This document shows positions 1 to 9,535 of a stretch of 64,000 nt of DNA, one piece after another. Under the pieces are notes generated by a model. The model saw only the letters and a list, made by a program, of their open reading frames with translations, was not told the origin of the DNA and ran no database searches. A program made the position numbers and the translations under genes. Origin of the DNA: Ursus arctos (taxonomy: Eukaryota > Chordata > Mammalia > Carnivora > Ursidae); the NCBI RefSeq assembly GCF_023065955.2, contig NW_026622930.1:18887449-18951448 (forward strand). The letters run 5' to 3'. Numbering within the stretch: position 1 is the first letter of the stretch; each line of letters begins with the position of its first letter.

Positions 1-560
1 TCTTGTTTTGAAGGTCCTAATTTGGTTTCTTATTTATTTTCTCCTGGGCTATACATTTTGTATTTGAAAAAAATCAAAATGCAGTGAAAGAGGCAGCAAA
101 TGCTATTTTCCTAATCCTGTTTATACAGGCATCTTTTAATTTTCCTATTTTGTCATATTTTTTATTTTACTAGGTCACACATTAAAGTGACATAAAGTGA
201 AACGAAGATACTTGTTGGTTAGGTTTACATAAAAATTATTTATTTTTTGTTTGTTTGTTTATTTCCATGAACCCCTTGAGAGGGAAGAGAACTTGACAGG
301 GGAAATTTAAGCTCATGTAGTAAATCTCTCTCTTTGAAAGAGTCTCCCACCTAATTGTAAAAAATTATCTACTTCTGGGTTAGACTTTCATAAATCCCAT
401 GCTGAAATAATCTTTTAGAAATGCAAAGTTTCATATGTTTCAAAACTACCAGCAGTTTTTGCCTATGAAAATAATAAAAGATTCTATCTTCTTAGTTAGA
501 GAGGTACTTACTCAACACACCCCCATTTGAGAAGACCTCTGGGAAAGCTTTGTGAAAAAT
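1..560. other. Unassigned AT-rich sequence
   Basis: No open frame, RNA gene or repeat family that I recognise is present. A short T/G-rich run (TTTGTTTGTTTGTTT) lies near 245-262. The right end runs into the left copy of the long direct repeat that begins at 561. Confidence 0.5.
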
Positions 561-626
561 ACAGAAGAAATATCTACACATGTGGTGAGTGTTTCACAAA
601 TCACAGTCTTTGCCTAGTGGGAAATT
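561..626 (+). repeat. Left copy of a ~66-bp direct repeat flanking a MaLR remnant
   Basis: The segment from AGAAGAAATATCTACAC to CCTAGTGGGAAAT recurs in the same orientation at 1549-1616, immediately beyond the other end of the retroelement remnant. By eye the copies are about 80-85% identical with a gap of about 4-5 bases. Endogenous retrovirus insertion normally duplicates only 4-6 bp, so this is far too long for an ordinary target-site duplication. Confidence 0.75.
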
Positions 627-968
627 GTGCATTCAGGCTGCTGTAATAAAACACTGTAGACTGAGTGACTAATAAACAGTAGAAATCCATTGCTCATAGT
701 TCTGGAGGCTGGAAGTCCAAGACCAAGGCACTGGTGTGGCCAACTTCTGGTGAATGCCCTCCTCCCAGTTGCCAACATCCCTGTGACTTCTTGCTGTGTC
801 CTCCATGGAGGAAGGGCTATGCGGCCCTGTGAGGTTTCTTTTATCAGAGCAGTAATCCCATTCATGAAGGCTCCACCCTCACAACCTGGCAAAGCACCTG
901 GCAAAGTCCCCATCTTCTGGGCATTAGGATTTTAACACAAATTTGAGGGGGACATTCAGACCATAGCA
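626..968 (-). mobile_element. ERVL-MaLR (MLT1-type) LTR, antisense
   Basis: The sequence reads as the reverse complement of an MLT1-type LTR. Recognisable blocks are TTCTGGAGGCTGGAAGTCCAA near 700, CTTGCTGTGTCCTCCATGG near 790, and the block CCCATTCATGAAGGCTCCACC near 858. The terminal ACATTCAGACCATAGCA near 952-968 is the reversed LTR start. On the minus strand this LTR follows the internal part at 969-1545, so it is the 3' LTR. Family assignment is from recalled consensus; the exact subfamily is uncertain. Confidence 0.8.
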
Positions 969-1545
969 TTCTGCCTCTCGTTCCCCAAAGCTCATGTCCT
1001 TCTCACATGTCATTCGAAAGTCTACATCCCAAATCTCATCTGAATATCATCTGAACCAGATATGGGTGAGAATCTCTCTGTGATTCTGTGAAATCAAATA
1101 TCTAATGTGCTTCTAAAATACACCTGTAGGACAGGCGTAGGACAGACATCCCATTCCAAAGGGAGGAATAATAGGCCCTGAACAATACCAAACCTTAAGG
1201 CCAACTAAGATGGGGAGTCCTGTCTTCTGGACAAACCAGAGCTGTAATTTTACTTTCTGGATATACTGAGGTGGGAATCCTTCCTCAGAACACCAGGGTA
1301 GCTCCTGGCCTCAAGGCTTTTCTGAACACAGACTGTTTGTGGCTCTCATTGTTTGGAGTCCCATGCCTGTGGCTCTCCTGAGCTGGAATCTAACACTGGT
1401 GGCTCCGAAGGATTGTACTTTGGGGGCAAGCCTGCTCTTATGGTTCCACTGGGCATTGCCCTAGTGAGGCCTCTCTGTGATTCCCCACCTGGATCCAGCA
1501 CCGTAGAGCTCCAGTCAGCACCATCCTTGAAATTCAACGTACAGA
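969..1545 (-). mobile_element. MaLR internal sequence, antisense, 5'-truncated
   Basis: Directly beside the LTR the reverse strand is purine-rich (reverse of TTCTGCCTCTCGTTCCCC, 969-986), as expected of a polypurine tract. The rest has the GTGGCTCT...TGGGCATTGCCCTAGTGAGGCC character typical of MaLR internal regions. It carries no usable open frame; short frames on either strand are chance. The 5' LTR and most of the internal part are missing. Confidence 0.6.
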
Positions 1546-1548
1546 TAA

Positions 1549-1616
1549 AGAAGAAATATCTACACTTGTCATGAGTATCTGTTTGAGCAAGTCACAGTCT
1601 TCACCTAGTAGGAAAT
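1549..1616 (+). repeat. Right copy of the ~66-bp direct repeat
   Basis: This is the partner of 561-626. It shares AGAAGAAATATCTACAC, GTCACAGTCTT and CCTAGTAGGAAAT in the same order, with about four extra bases (ATCT) after TGAGT. Confidence 0.75.
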
Positions 1617-2313
1617 ATACAAAGAATAGTCCCTCACTTCGAGGCCTTTAAAATACAGTTTGAGAAACAAGATGTCAGAGTAAAAAATTTAAATTGTAAC
1701 TTATATGTAACATCACTGTAATAGTGGAGTAATTGTTTTAATGTCACACATAATTAATTCAAAAGAACTGCCCAGAAAATTATCATTGTAGAAATTCAAA
1801 AGAGAGCAAGCACCTTCGTCTGAGAACATTAGAAAAGTTTTGGAGAGTAGGTAGGATCTGAGCTGAGTGACAAAGATTAGGTCAGATTGGAACAGGGGTA
1901 AATGTTCAGAGAGAACAAAGATTAGCCATAAAGCTTTTCACCAGCAATTTGATTGCCTAAGATAGAATTAATAGATTTGATTTGAGGACAGAGAAGATTA
2001 TCATTTTAAAAATAAATACAACCTAAGTTAAATATTGCTTGCAGCATACTCATAGCATGGAAATTTTTTGGCGTTTTTTCTGTGACTTACGTACATCCAT
2101 TTTGGTATGATTAATTGATGGTTAATGTCTTTCTTTTATTAAAGACTTAATGAAGAAAGGTTGAAAAATTTTTTTAAAAAACATGTGGATAGAAGAGAAT
2201 AACTTTACTTAGTGGCAGATATTATGACCATATAAAAATACTAGACAGTCTAATGTCAAGTTTTAATAATTGAAATAAAAATATTTCAAACATTCTTATC
2301 TCATGATTCACAT
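1617..2313. other. Unassigned AT-rich sequence
   Basis: I see no recognisable repeat, exon or RNA gene here. It is moderately AT-rich, with scattered stop codons in all frames. Confidence 0.45.
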
Positions 2314-2330
2314 AGAAATAGTGGGCTCCC

Positions 2331-2538
2331 GGGGCGCCTGGGTGGCACAGCAGTTGAGCGTCTGCCTTCGGCTCAGGGCGTGATCCTGGAGTTATGGGAT
2401 CGAGCCCCACATCAGGCTCCTCCGCTAGGAGCCTGCTTCTTCCTCTCCCACTCCCCCTGCTTGTGTTCCCTCTCTCGCTGGCTGTCTCTATCTCTGTCAA
2501 ACAAATAAATAAAAAAATCTTTAAAAAAAAAAAAGAAA
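2331..2538 (+). mobile_element. SINEC (tRNA-derived carnivore SINE)
   Basis: A full-length copy running from GGGGCGCCTGGGTGGCACAG through the CTCCCCCTGCTTGTGTTCCC body to an A-rich tail. It is bounded by a 17-bp target-site duplication, AGAAATAGTGGGCTCCC, at 2314-2330 and 2539-2555. The head derives from a tRNA and contains pol III A and B box-like sequence. One head difference (CAGTTGAGC for CGGTTAAGC) marks modest age. Confidence 0.95.
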
Positions 2539-2639
2539 AGAAATAGTGGGCTCCCATATATCATTAATTACCAACTAGAAGAAGTAGATCTTAAAAAATC
2601 TTATTTCCAGTAGGGCATGATGTTACTAGAAAAACACAT

Positions 2640-3330
2640 AACAAAACTGTGCAAATTCTTCACAAACAATTTTATAAAACATTATTGAAGGACACAAAAA
2701 GAGCTGTGAAAAAATGAAAATATGTACCATGCTGATGAGTTATAAAACTACCATTTCTATCCAAATTAACCTATAAATTCCATACAATTACAATAAAAAT
2801 AACACATTATTTTTCTTAGAACTCGAAAAGACATTCCTCAAATTCATATGAAGGAACAAAGTGCCAAAAATAGTCAAGATAATGCTGAGAAAGAATAAGC
2901 AAAGATATGGGGCGCGTACTCATAGATATCAAGGCAGACTATATCAAGAATCTAATGAAGGCAGTGTAGTTTGGCATTTAGGAGACAAATGGAGTAATGG
3001 AGTCTGGATTAGGGTTGGAACCATATTCTTACAGACATGCAAACTGATAAATGATAGAGGTACCATTGCAAATGCGTGTGAAGTTAATAAATTATTCAAT
3101 ACATGGATGTTTCCCTTTCATAACAAAAATAAGTTTCAGAGTAAGACTTTTCCAGGTGGAAGATTCCAGTGTGAAACAGTTATTTTCTTCAATGTTCTAG
3201 AAAAGCATTCCATACAAGGAGAAAAAGAAGAGAAACACATGCACATACACACATACACTGCATTTTTGAGAAATTTAAAGCATAAAAAAAATGTAGAAAG
3301 AGTGCCAGAAGCAAGGGCTATCAGGCAGGA
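2640..3330 (+). mobile_element. Old L1 ORF2 remnant, sense
   Basis: The nucleotide sequence follows the part of L1 ORF2 that lies downstream of the reverse transcriptase. It contains AATTCATATGAAGGAACAAA near 2840-2859, the TAGTTTGGCATTTAG equivalent of the usual GCATGGTACTGGCA near 2968, and ACTGATAAATGATAGAGG near 3043. It is heavily decayed with frame breaks, and both boundaries are vague. The 166-codon frame at 2861-3361 runs mostly out of the ORF2 frame and is not a gene. Confidence 0.55.
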
Positions 3331-4377
3331 TCATGGAATGAAGTTAATAGAGAAGACATAACTACAGAATTTAGAAAGGGCTAGCAAAGCCTACTTCTCT
3401 AAGGGTCCAGAAGAAGGGGTACAGCCTGATGGACAAAAGCAAAAGCCCTGCCTTTGACCCTTGTAATAAAAGCATGATGCATGGGCTGGCATCTGGAGTT
3501 TTCCGTTGACTGTGGTTTTCAGAAGCAACTAGAACAGTGGGTTGTAGAGAGTTGCCCCAAGATCTCATGCTCTGTCTCAGCAATTCTTGTCCAGGCGTCA
3601 CATCCCACTGATGTGTCAGATAATGGGGAAGTAAGTGACATGTCATTTGTTACTAAGAATAAAAACATAAAAAATTGCAAACTATTTATCTTTTCTTAAA
3701 CAAGGATGGATTTGAGGTTATTATTTCTCGTCCTATTAACCTCTCACTGGATATCGAGCATGACTTCCGCTGCCATACTGCCTATGAGTTTTGACAGTCT
3801 CGTGTATCCGAGCAGAACCAGTGGATTGAAAACCACTGTCCAGGGTTAGTGCTCCTTTTACACTAAACTTCTTAAGGTCGGATGCCTTTCTAGTCAGAGA
3901 CATGGATTTTGACAAAATTCTACATCCACGTATACCAGAATATATAAGTGAACTTGAGTCATTTTTCCTGTAGGACCCCACTGTGGAGGCGGGAACTTCT
4001 GAGAAGCTTCCCTCGCAGCAGTGCCTTTTTGCTCGGTTGTCTGCTAAGCAGAGGCTCAGCTGGGAAGCCAGGCCTCTCTGTCCCTAGTTACATTTCAAGA
4101 ACACCCACAAACCAAAACTTAAAATTACTAAGGAAAGATTTTTTTCCCCTCTTCTATTTCCACATTCGTGCCCTCAAAGCATTTCTCCTTGGGAGGTGAG
4201 GGACAGCTGAAGAAAATCTACCAGCCAAAGAATCAGTTCTACAAAATATCTCTCTGTCATCACCTTAATTCCAGCAGAGACTGTTCCTGCCCCTCAAACC
4301 AGGACCAGAGTTTGTAAGACAAACTGAATAGTGGGACACCCAGGGCTACACACCTGAAAGGAAACCTTTGTCTTCCC

Positions 4378-4379
<2 letters not shown>
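3331..4379. other. Unassigned, mostly non-repetitive sequence
   Basis: No known repeat or gene is recognised. The block at 3740-4100 is more GC-balanced than its surroundings and shows no simple repeats, but no splice-bounded open frame stands out. Confidence 0.4.

Positions 4380-4417
<38 letters not shown>
4380..4417 (+). repeat. Poly(A) run of 38 bases
   Basis: An uninterrupted A38 tract. It could be the tail of a retroposed sequence, but the upstream 400 bp match no SINE head that I know. There is no AATAAA signal just before it, and I find no flanking duplication of the following GAGGAATTCAGG. Confidence 0.9.
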
Positions 4418-4422
<5 letters not shown>

Positions 4423-5373
4423 ATTCAGGAATGTGTTTATTACATCTCACACAGTCCCTTTGACTGGCTTACTGCTCACTCTTTTTCCTTTGTTTTGTAA
4501 AGGATGGAAGAGAATACTGAATGGTGAAGGCGGGTAGAAGCATCAATTTTCCATATCCATTCTAAGTGGTTACTTTATCTGACCAAAATGTTTCATTCTG
4601 GGGAAGAGGATATTTGCATTATTCTCAGTCTCCTCTTTGTCCTTAATCAGGAAGGTACTACTGGATTGCAGGACACTCTTTACCCACATATAACTGTTTG
4701 CTTTTTTTCTTTTTCAGCATTTGTTCTTGTTTTATGATTTGATACTGGATGGAGAGCTTTTGATTTTGTGACATGGTACCATTTGGATTCAACAGTGGTG
4801 CCATGTTCTTTTTAAAAAATAGACTATGTACATCTCTTTAAAAAGAAGTCTTCCATTAAGATTATAGATCGAGCATACTTTTTTCTAGTCTTTCCCATTT
4901 ATTTATTCATCCTATTCATTATATGGATCCCTTACTATGCAATAGGTCATAAACTGCAATATGTGAAAAGATGTTGTCGCTGCTTAAAGTGATTAATATC
5001 TGGGAATTGAGAAAATTGTAAAAATGTATATCCTTGTAAAGTCAAGATGGTATGCAGAGAGTAGCTGGCAAAAATAATCAGCCCAAACAGTGGTGGAGAT
5101 TTAGATTTCAGAGACGTAGATTTACATCTCACCCGGGTGGACGTTATCAGCGGATATCATCGGGATGAGGATATAAACAGACATAGGAATGATTTTTCGT
5201 AAAAGAAAGGGATAAAAATCAAAATCAAGTTGACAAGAATTGGGAAACCAGTTTCAAATACAATCATAATAGAGTAAGAACATTGTAAATTAAAAATATA
5301 TTGTATTCATATCTCATCTCATGGCTTATCAAGGCACAACTGCGCTGTGCCACACTTTCTCTTTTTCTCTCAG
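4418..5373. other. Unassigned sequence
   Basis: No repeat family or gene is recognised. The last 25 bases before 5374 form a pyrimidine-rich tract ending in CAG that fits a splice acceptor for the exon candidate that follows. Confidence 0.4.
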
Positions 5374-5493
5374 ATGTGACACGATGCCTGATGCCAAGGT
5401 AGTCATCTTAATGAGTGAGAGAAAACGCCGGAGAATCTCAGAGCCTGACAGAGGGCAGCTGCTGGACCAACGTGAACAGCAGTTTCTTCTTAG
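5374..5493 (+). other. Candidate cassette exon (120 bp), product unknown
   Basis: A pyrimidine-rich tract (CTTTCTCTTTTTCTCTCAG, 5355-5373) ends in an acceptor AG, and the segment ends TTAG followed by GTGAGC, a strong donor. Only one forward frame is open throughout: 39 whole codons from 5375, entered with one base and left with two, so the exon is symmetric (phase 2-2). The frame is charged, with a basic run (ERKRRRIS) and an acidic/glutamine-rich end. I do not recognise the product. A random 39-codon frame stays open roughly one time in six, so the splice sites carry most of the weight. It could be a coding exon, a lncRNA exon or chance. Confidence 0.3.
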
Positions 5494-5554
5494 GTGAGCA
5501 AAATAAATCCTATTGGTTTCAATGACTGTATGTTATGTTTTACTTACGTGAGAA

Positions 5555-5570
5555 CAGTGATTCTCAACTG

Positions 5571-5614
<44 letters not shown>

Positions 5615-5807
5615 AGAGAGGATTTTGCCTGCAAAAGGGCATTTGGCAATGTCTGGAGCCATTTTGGATGTCCTGATGGACAGCCGGCGTCAGGTGAGTA
5701 GAGCCCAGCAGTGCAGCTAAACAGCCTACAGCAGTGAGCTGGTCGACCCCCCAAAACAAGGATTGTCTGACCGCAAATTTCAATAGTGTCAAGGTTGAGA
5801 AACTTTG
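5555..5807 (+). mobile_element. hAT-Charlie MITE (MER5/MER3 type) containing a (GT)n expansion
   Basis: Terminal inverted repeats CAGTGATTCTCAACTG (5555-5570) and GGTTGAGAAACTTTG (5793-5807) bound the element. The interior has the diagnostic GGCATTTGGCAATGTCTGGAG near 5640 and GTGCAGCTAAACAGCCTACA near 5710. A (GT)n tract of about 20 units has expanded just inside the left terminal repeat. Non-autonomous; no transposase frame. Confidence 0.85.
5573..5612 (+). repeat. (GT)20 microsatellite
   Basis: A pure GT dinucleotide run inside the MITE at 5555-5807. It is likely to vary in length between individuals. Confidence 0.95.
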
Positions 5808-5837
5808 ACTTAAAGAGTTATCTGAAACCAGTGAAGT

Positions 5838-6187
5838 GGTCTGTATGTTCGTGTCCCAGGCAAAATTCACGTGGTAAAATCCTAATCTCCAAACATGATG
5901 GCATTAGGAGATGAGGCCTTTGGGAAGTTCTGAAGCCCTCTGGAATTGGGTTAGAGCCTTATAAAAGAGGCCTCACAGAGATCCCTTGCCTCTGCCACTA
6001 TATGAGAAAAAAAGCAAGAAGGCCCTATCTACTAAAGAGGCAGAAGACCCTCACCCGCCATCGCATGGAATCTTCCAGTGCCTTCATCTTGAATGTACCA
6101 GCCTTCAGAACTGTGAGAAATAGGTTATTATTTTTTATAAGCTGCCCAGTCTGTGGTATTTTGTGTTAGCAAACATCCCTAATTGAT
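5838..6187 (+). mobile_element. ERVL-MaLR (MLT1-type) LTR, sense
   Basis: Diagnostic blocks are GGCATTAGGAGATGAGGCCTT near 5900, CCTTATAAAAGAGGCCTCA near 5958, CTTCAGAACTGTGAGAAATA near 6103 and CCCAGTCTGTGGTATTTTGT near 6146. It is the same LTR type as the antisense copy at 626-968. It is a solo LTR, with no internal region on either side. The TATAAAAG block is the LTR's own promoter box and not evidence of a host gene. Confidence 0.8.
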
Positions 6188-6655
6188 AATCATACCAATT
6201 CTCCATTTTACCCACAGAAAATGACCAGTGTGTTTTCATGTTGTGCTGTACTTACCACACCGTGATACAATCAGTCCTTTCTATTACACTTGTTCATAGC
6301 TGTACCATTTCTAACACCTGCTGTTTGTACCACTTAAGTGTTATAAGGTTTGTAATTCTGTGTTTGTGTTGGCTCACTTGAAGGCATGAGCACCAGCAAG
6401 TTGCCCTGGGCTGTGAGCATCCCGTGCGGTGTCCAACCTGCCCTAAGCAGTGCTCGGAAGAAACTTACTGAATGAAGCCTTGATTGTGAATTCTTAGGAA
6501 ATGAAAAGTATACATATTCTGAACGTGCCTTAATCATAAACATATATTTATTAGACTTTGATAAGAGAAATAATTGCCCTCTGTTGCATAGTTCATGGAG
6601 TGATGAGTGAATTTTTTATTCCTTCCAAGCTTACACAAAACTGAACTTTTCCCAT
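6188..6655. other. Unassigned sequence between LTR and SINE
   Basis: No recognisable repeat, exon or RNA gene. Confidence 0.4.
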
Positions 6656-6870
6656 GGGGCGCCTCAGTGACTCAGTTGGTTAAGCGTCTGCCTTCAGCTC
6701 AGGTCATGATCCCGGGGTCCTGGAATAGAGTCCCACATCGGGCTCTCTGCTCAGTGGGGACCCTGTTTCTCCCTCGGCCTGCTGCTCCCCCTGCTCGTGG
6801 TTTCTCTTCCTCTCTCTTAAATAAAATCTTAAAAAAAAAAAAAAAAAAAGAAGAAGAAGAAAGAAAGAAA
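6656..6870 (+). mobile_element. SINEC, older subfamily
   Basis: The head GGGGCGCCTCAGTGACTCAG and the GTTAAGCGTCTGCCTTCAGC block are clear, followed by a diverged body and an A-rich tail that has become (AAG)n/(AAAG)n. Flanks AAACTGAACTTTTCCCAT and AAACTAAACGTCTCCAT resemble a decayed target-site duplication. Confidence 0.9.
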
Positions 6871-7314
6871 GAAACTAAACGTCTCCATGTATAGTTATGG
6901 CTGAGTCAAAATACTGGAACATTTTCCCTTATTCTTCTATTGTTGAAAGTAAATAAATTGAATAAAAGAACTAGTTCTGGCCAGACTTGATGCTGTTATA
7001 AAGTGGCATAATAACTCTAAAAAAATTAATATTTTATATATGTACCACCTTCAATATGCTAGGTATTTTCTTAGAATATTTTTACAAAACTGAGCAGTCA
7101 GGAAATGGGTGAAGGTAGGAATTTTACATTTCAATTAATCAGGATGAAAATTAGTTGAAATATGAAGATTGATATTTCACCATTTTATAATAAAAGTATA
7201 AATATATTATTTAAATATAATTCTATAAATTTAGTGATTATTTTGCTAGAGTGTAATGTAATAGTAAACAATAAGCAATAATAATATATATTACAATTAT
7301 AAAAATTAGTTGTT

Positions 7315-7515
7315 TTTTGGAGCACTTTGTGGCAGGCACTTTCTAAACATTCTGCATGTGTTATATTAATTATATTATTTAATCCTCACAATGCCCTTAA
7401 GATCAGTATCATTAATATCATGATAATGCCCAATTTTCAGATGAGGAAATATACATGCAACTCACCTGACATAATACAAATAGTTAGTGATAGAGCCAGT
7501 ATGCATACTCTTTTT
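7315..7515 (-). mobile_element. MIR, antisense
   Basis: The blocks ATTTAATCCTCACAATGCCC, CAATTTTCAGATGAGGAAA and AGTTAGTGATAGAGCCAGTA are the reverse of the MIR core. Strongly diverged, as expected of this ancient tRNA-derived SINE. Confidence 0.75.
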
Positions 7516-7850
7516 TAGAACTGAAGTATTATATGACATCAAATAAATGAAACAGATAAAGCAGTAATAACCTGCTGGTGATCAGATGAAAAAAGTGGCC
7601 CCCAGAGGCATGTGGCTTCTCGCTCACTGCCGCAAGCCAAAACCACCCACAATCTGGGTGCGATGTTTCCCGATAATAATAACCCAATAATGTCATTATT
7701 ATGTTTCTATGTACACCAATAGACAACTGTTTTAGTTTATTTAAGAGTCTTACTGAGTATGTAATAAATACAAGCACTTTTGCATTTACTCATTTTAGTA
7801 GTTCGATGTTTTATCTTTCAGTCTGAAAAAAATATCAAAATGCTAAGAAT
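7516..7850. other. Unassigned sequence with a short GC-richer patch
   Basis: Bases 7590-7670 (GTGGCCCCCAGAGGCATG and onward) are GC-richer than their AT-rich surroundings. I recognise no repeat family and no exon there. Confidence 0.35.
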
Positions 7851-7859
7851 TTTGAATTT

Positions 7860-8060
7860 GGATTTGCTATGTCTGCATGTCAATTTTGACTCTGTCTTTC
7901 ACTGGCTAGGTGAGGCTATGACAATACTTCACCTTCCTGAGACTGCTAATCTGTAAAATATGAAATTGACCCCTTCCTCAATTATTTGTATTATTTGTAG
8001 GCGAAGGTTCTAGTTCATTGCCAGGGATATATTTGCTGATCAATGAATGGCAACTACTTT
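7860..8060 (+). mobile_element. MIR, sense
   Basis: CACCTTCCTGAGACTGCTAATCTGTAAAATA (7930-7960) corresponds to the MIR core CTCAGTTTCCTCATCTGTAAAATG. It is preceded by the usual 'gctaggtga-gctatgac' region and is highly diverged. Confidence 0.65.
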
Positions 8061-8474
8061 TTATTGTGCTTTCAGTAAGTTAACAAAAATTAATAAATCT
8101 TAATGCTACCATTACTATATTCTACTTATTTCAAATTTTGCTATGTAATTGCTCCCACTCATCAGAGTATGTGTTTAATTACACGACCCATCATTGAACC
8201 CAGCACACGGGTCAGAAGTATCAGTGCACTTACAAAAGTATTTACCAAATTCATAGTTCATCTGCAGGTGAGCATATTGACTTTGAAAGAGAAAACGTAA
8301 CCTTCTAGGGATGTTTATATTAATATTTGCTATTATGGATCTTAAGTTCATTAAGATTTTTCTTTTTCAAAAGAAATTTAGATCTTTCAAGCTGTATTCC
8401 ATGTAATGCAGGTTTTTCTGTATGTTTTGGATGAGAAAATTGCATAAAAACAAAATGCATAGTAACCTTAAAAA
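8061..8474. other. Unassigned AT-rich sequence
   Basis: Nothing recognisable. Confidence 0.4.
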
Positions 8475-8554
8475 TTAATTATTTTGAGGTAGTAATATAT
8501 TGCATGAAATAATCTTAATTATTTTGAGGTAGGAATATATTGCGTGAAATAATC
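8475..8554 (+). repeat. Two-copy tandem duplication, 40-bp unit
   Basis: Unit TTAATTATTTTGAGGTAG... at 8475-8514 is followed head-to-tail by a copy at 8515-8554. The two differ at two positions (T/G and A/G), 38 of 40 identical. No longer array surrounds it. Confidence 0.95.
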
Positions 8555-9272
8555 TTATAAAGTTGATTGCACCTTATTTACTCTAAAACGTAGACTACAG
8601 GCTAATTATGTTAGATAAATATACTAGCTTATCTAGTTTAAATATGTGACTAATGAGGCAAACTCATAGATTTAATTGCATCAAAGGTCAATGAGCTTTG
8701 CTCTGCTCCATGGAAACAGGCTGCGCTCCAACCACTAGCTAACCTCCTCACAAATGAATGAAAATAACCATAAGGAATTGTAAGACACTGAAGCATTTAG
8801 TCAAAGTTCATTACCACAATTAGATAGTCCTCTGAACTGTAAGCCGATATCATCAAAATAATACACAAAACTTATATTTTTAAGTAGATAAAAATAAATA
8901 GAATATGTTTCAATTGGTTTTTACTAGAGTGCCCATAAAAGATTTACTTCTGAAACTAATGATGTTGACCAATTGATTTTAAATAAAAGAAAAAAAATTA
9001 CTTTTGTGTATGATTCCATTATAGATAGAGTTTCTTATTACACGTTATGAAATGTGAACAACTCTACCTAGCATTCAAAGTCCACTCTGAACTGTTCTGC
9101 ATTTCAAAGTCTTCTCTCTCATTATTCCTATTGTGTTTCATTCACGACCATTCCTGAACATGTCATCTTGTTTGTGCTTTTATTCTTTGACCATCTTGCC
9201 TTGTCATTCTCCTTACCCATTGTAGTTCATGGAGTTTAGTTTTTTTAATGCATAGACAATAAAAACCATTGT
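8555..9272. other. Unassigned AT-rich sequence
   Basis: No gene or repeat family recognised. The stretch 8640-8900 is free of simple repeats but shows no splice-bounded frame. Confidence 0.4.
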
Positions 9273-9324
9273 CAGTAAAAAATACATCAATGCAATGGCA
9301 GTAAAAAATACATAAATGCAATGG
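9273..9324 (+). repeat. Two-copy tandem duplication, 26-bp unit
   Basis: CAGTAAAAAATACATCAATG...TGG occurs at 9273-9298 and again, with one C/A difference, at 9299-9324. Confidence 0.95.
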
Positions 9325-9354
9325 CGCTATACTTTAAAAAATACTGTTATGTAA

Positions 9355-9535
9355 ATTAATGTAACTCGCTCCTCAGAATAACCCAAAGCATTAAGTAGCA
9401 TGATTAGAGTAAACCAATTTTAAGGATGAAGAAATTTAAATGCAATGATACTAATTGATTTTATCACACTCAAAGTTATTAATAGGATGCCCAAGGTCAC
9501 CATGATTCTATTTCTGTGCTTTTAAAACGTCACAC
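9355..9535 (-). mobile_element. MIR, antisense, decayed
   Basis: TTTTAAGGATGAAGAAATTTAAATG and GCCCAAGGTCACCATGATT follow the reversed MIR core (GATGAGGAAACTGAGG...CCAAGGTCACAC). Boundaries are approximate. Confidence 0.6.

Noticed and set aside
2861..3361. 166-codon open frame, longest in the window
   Set aside because: It overlaps an old L1 remnant and reads mostly out of the ORF2 frame; no domain, no splice sites.
3960..4417. Processed pseudogene ending in A38
   Set aside because: No recognisable parent, no AATAAA signal and no flanking duplication were seen.
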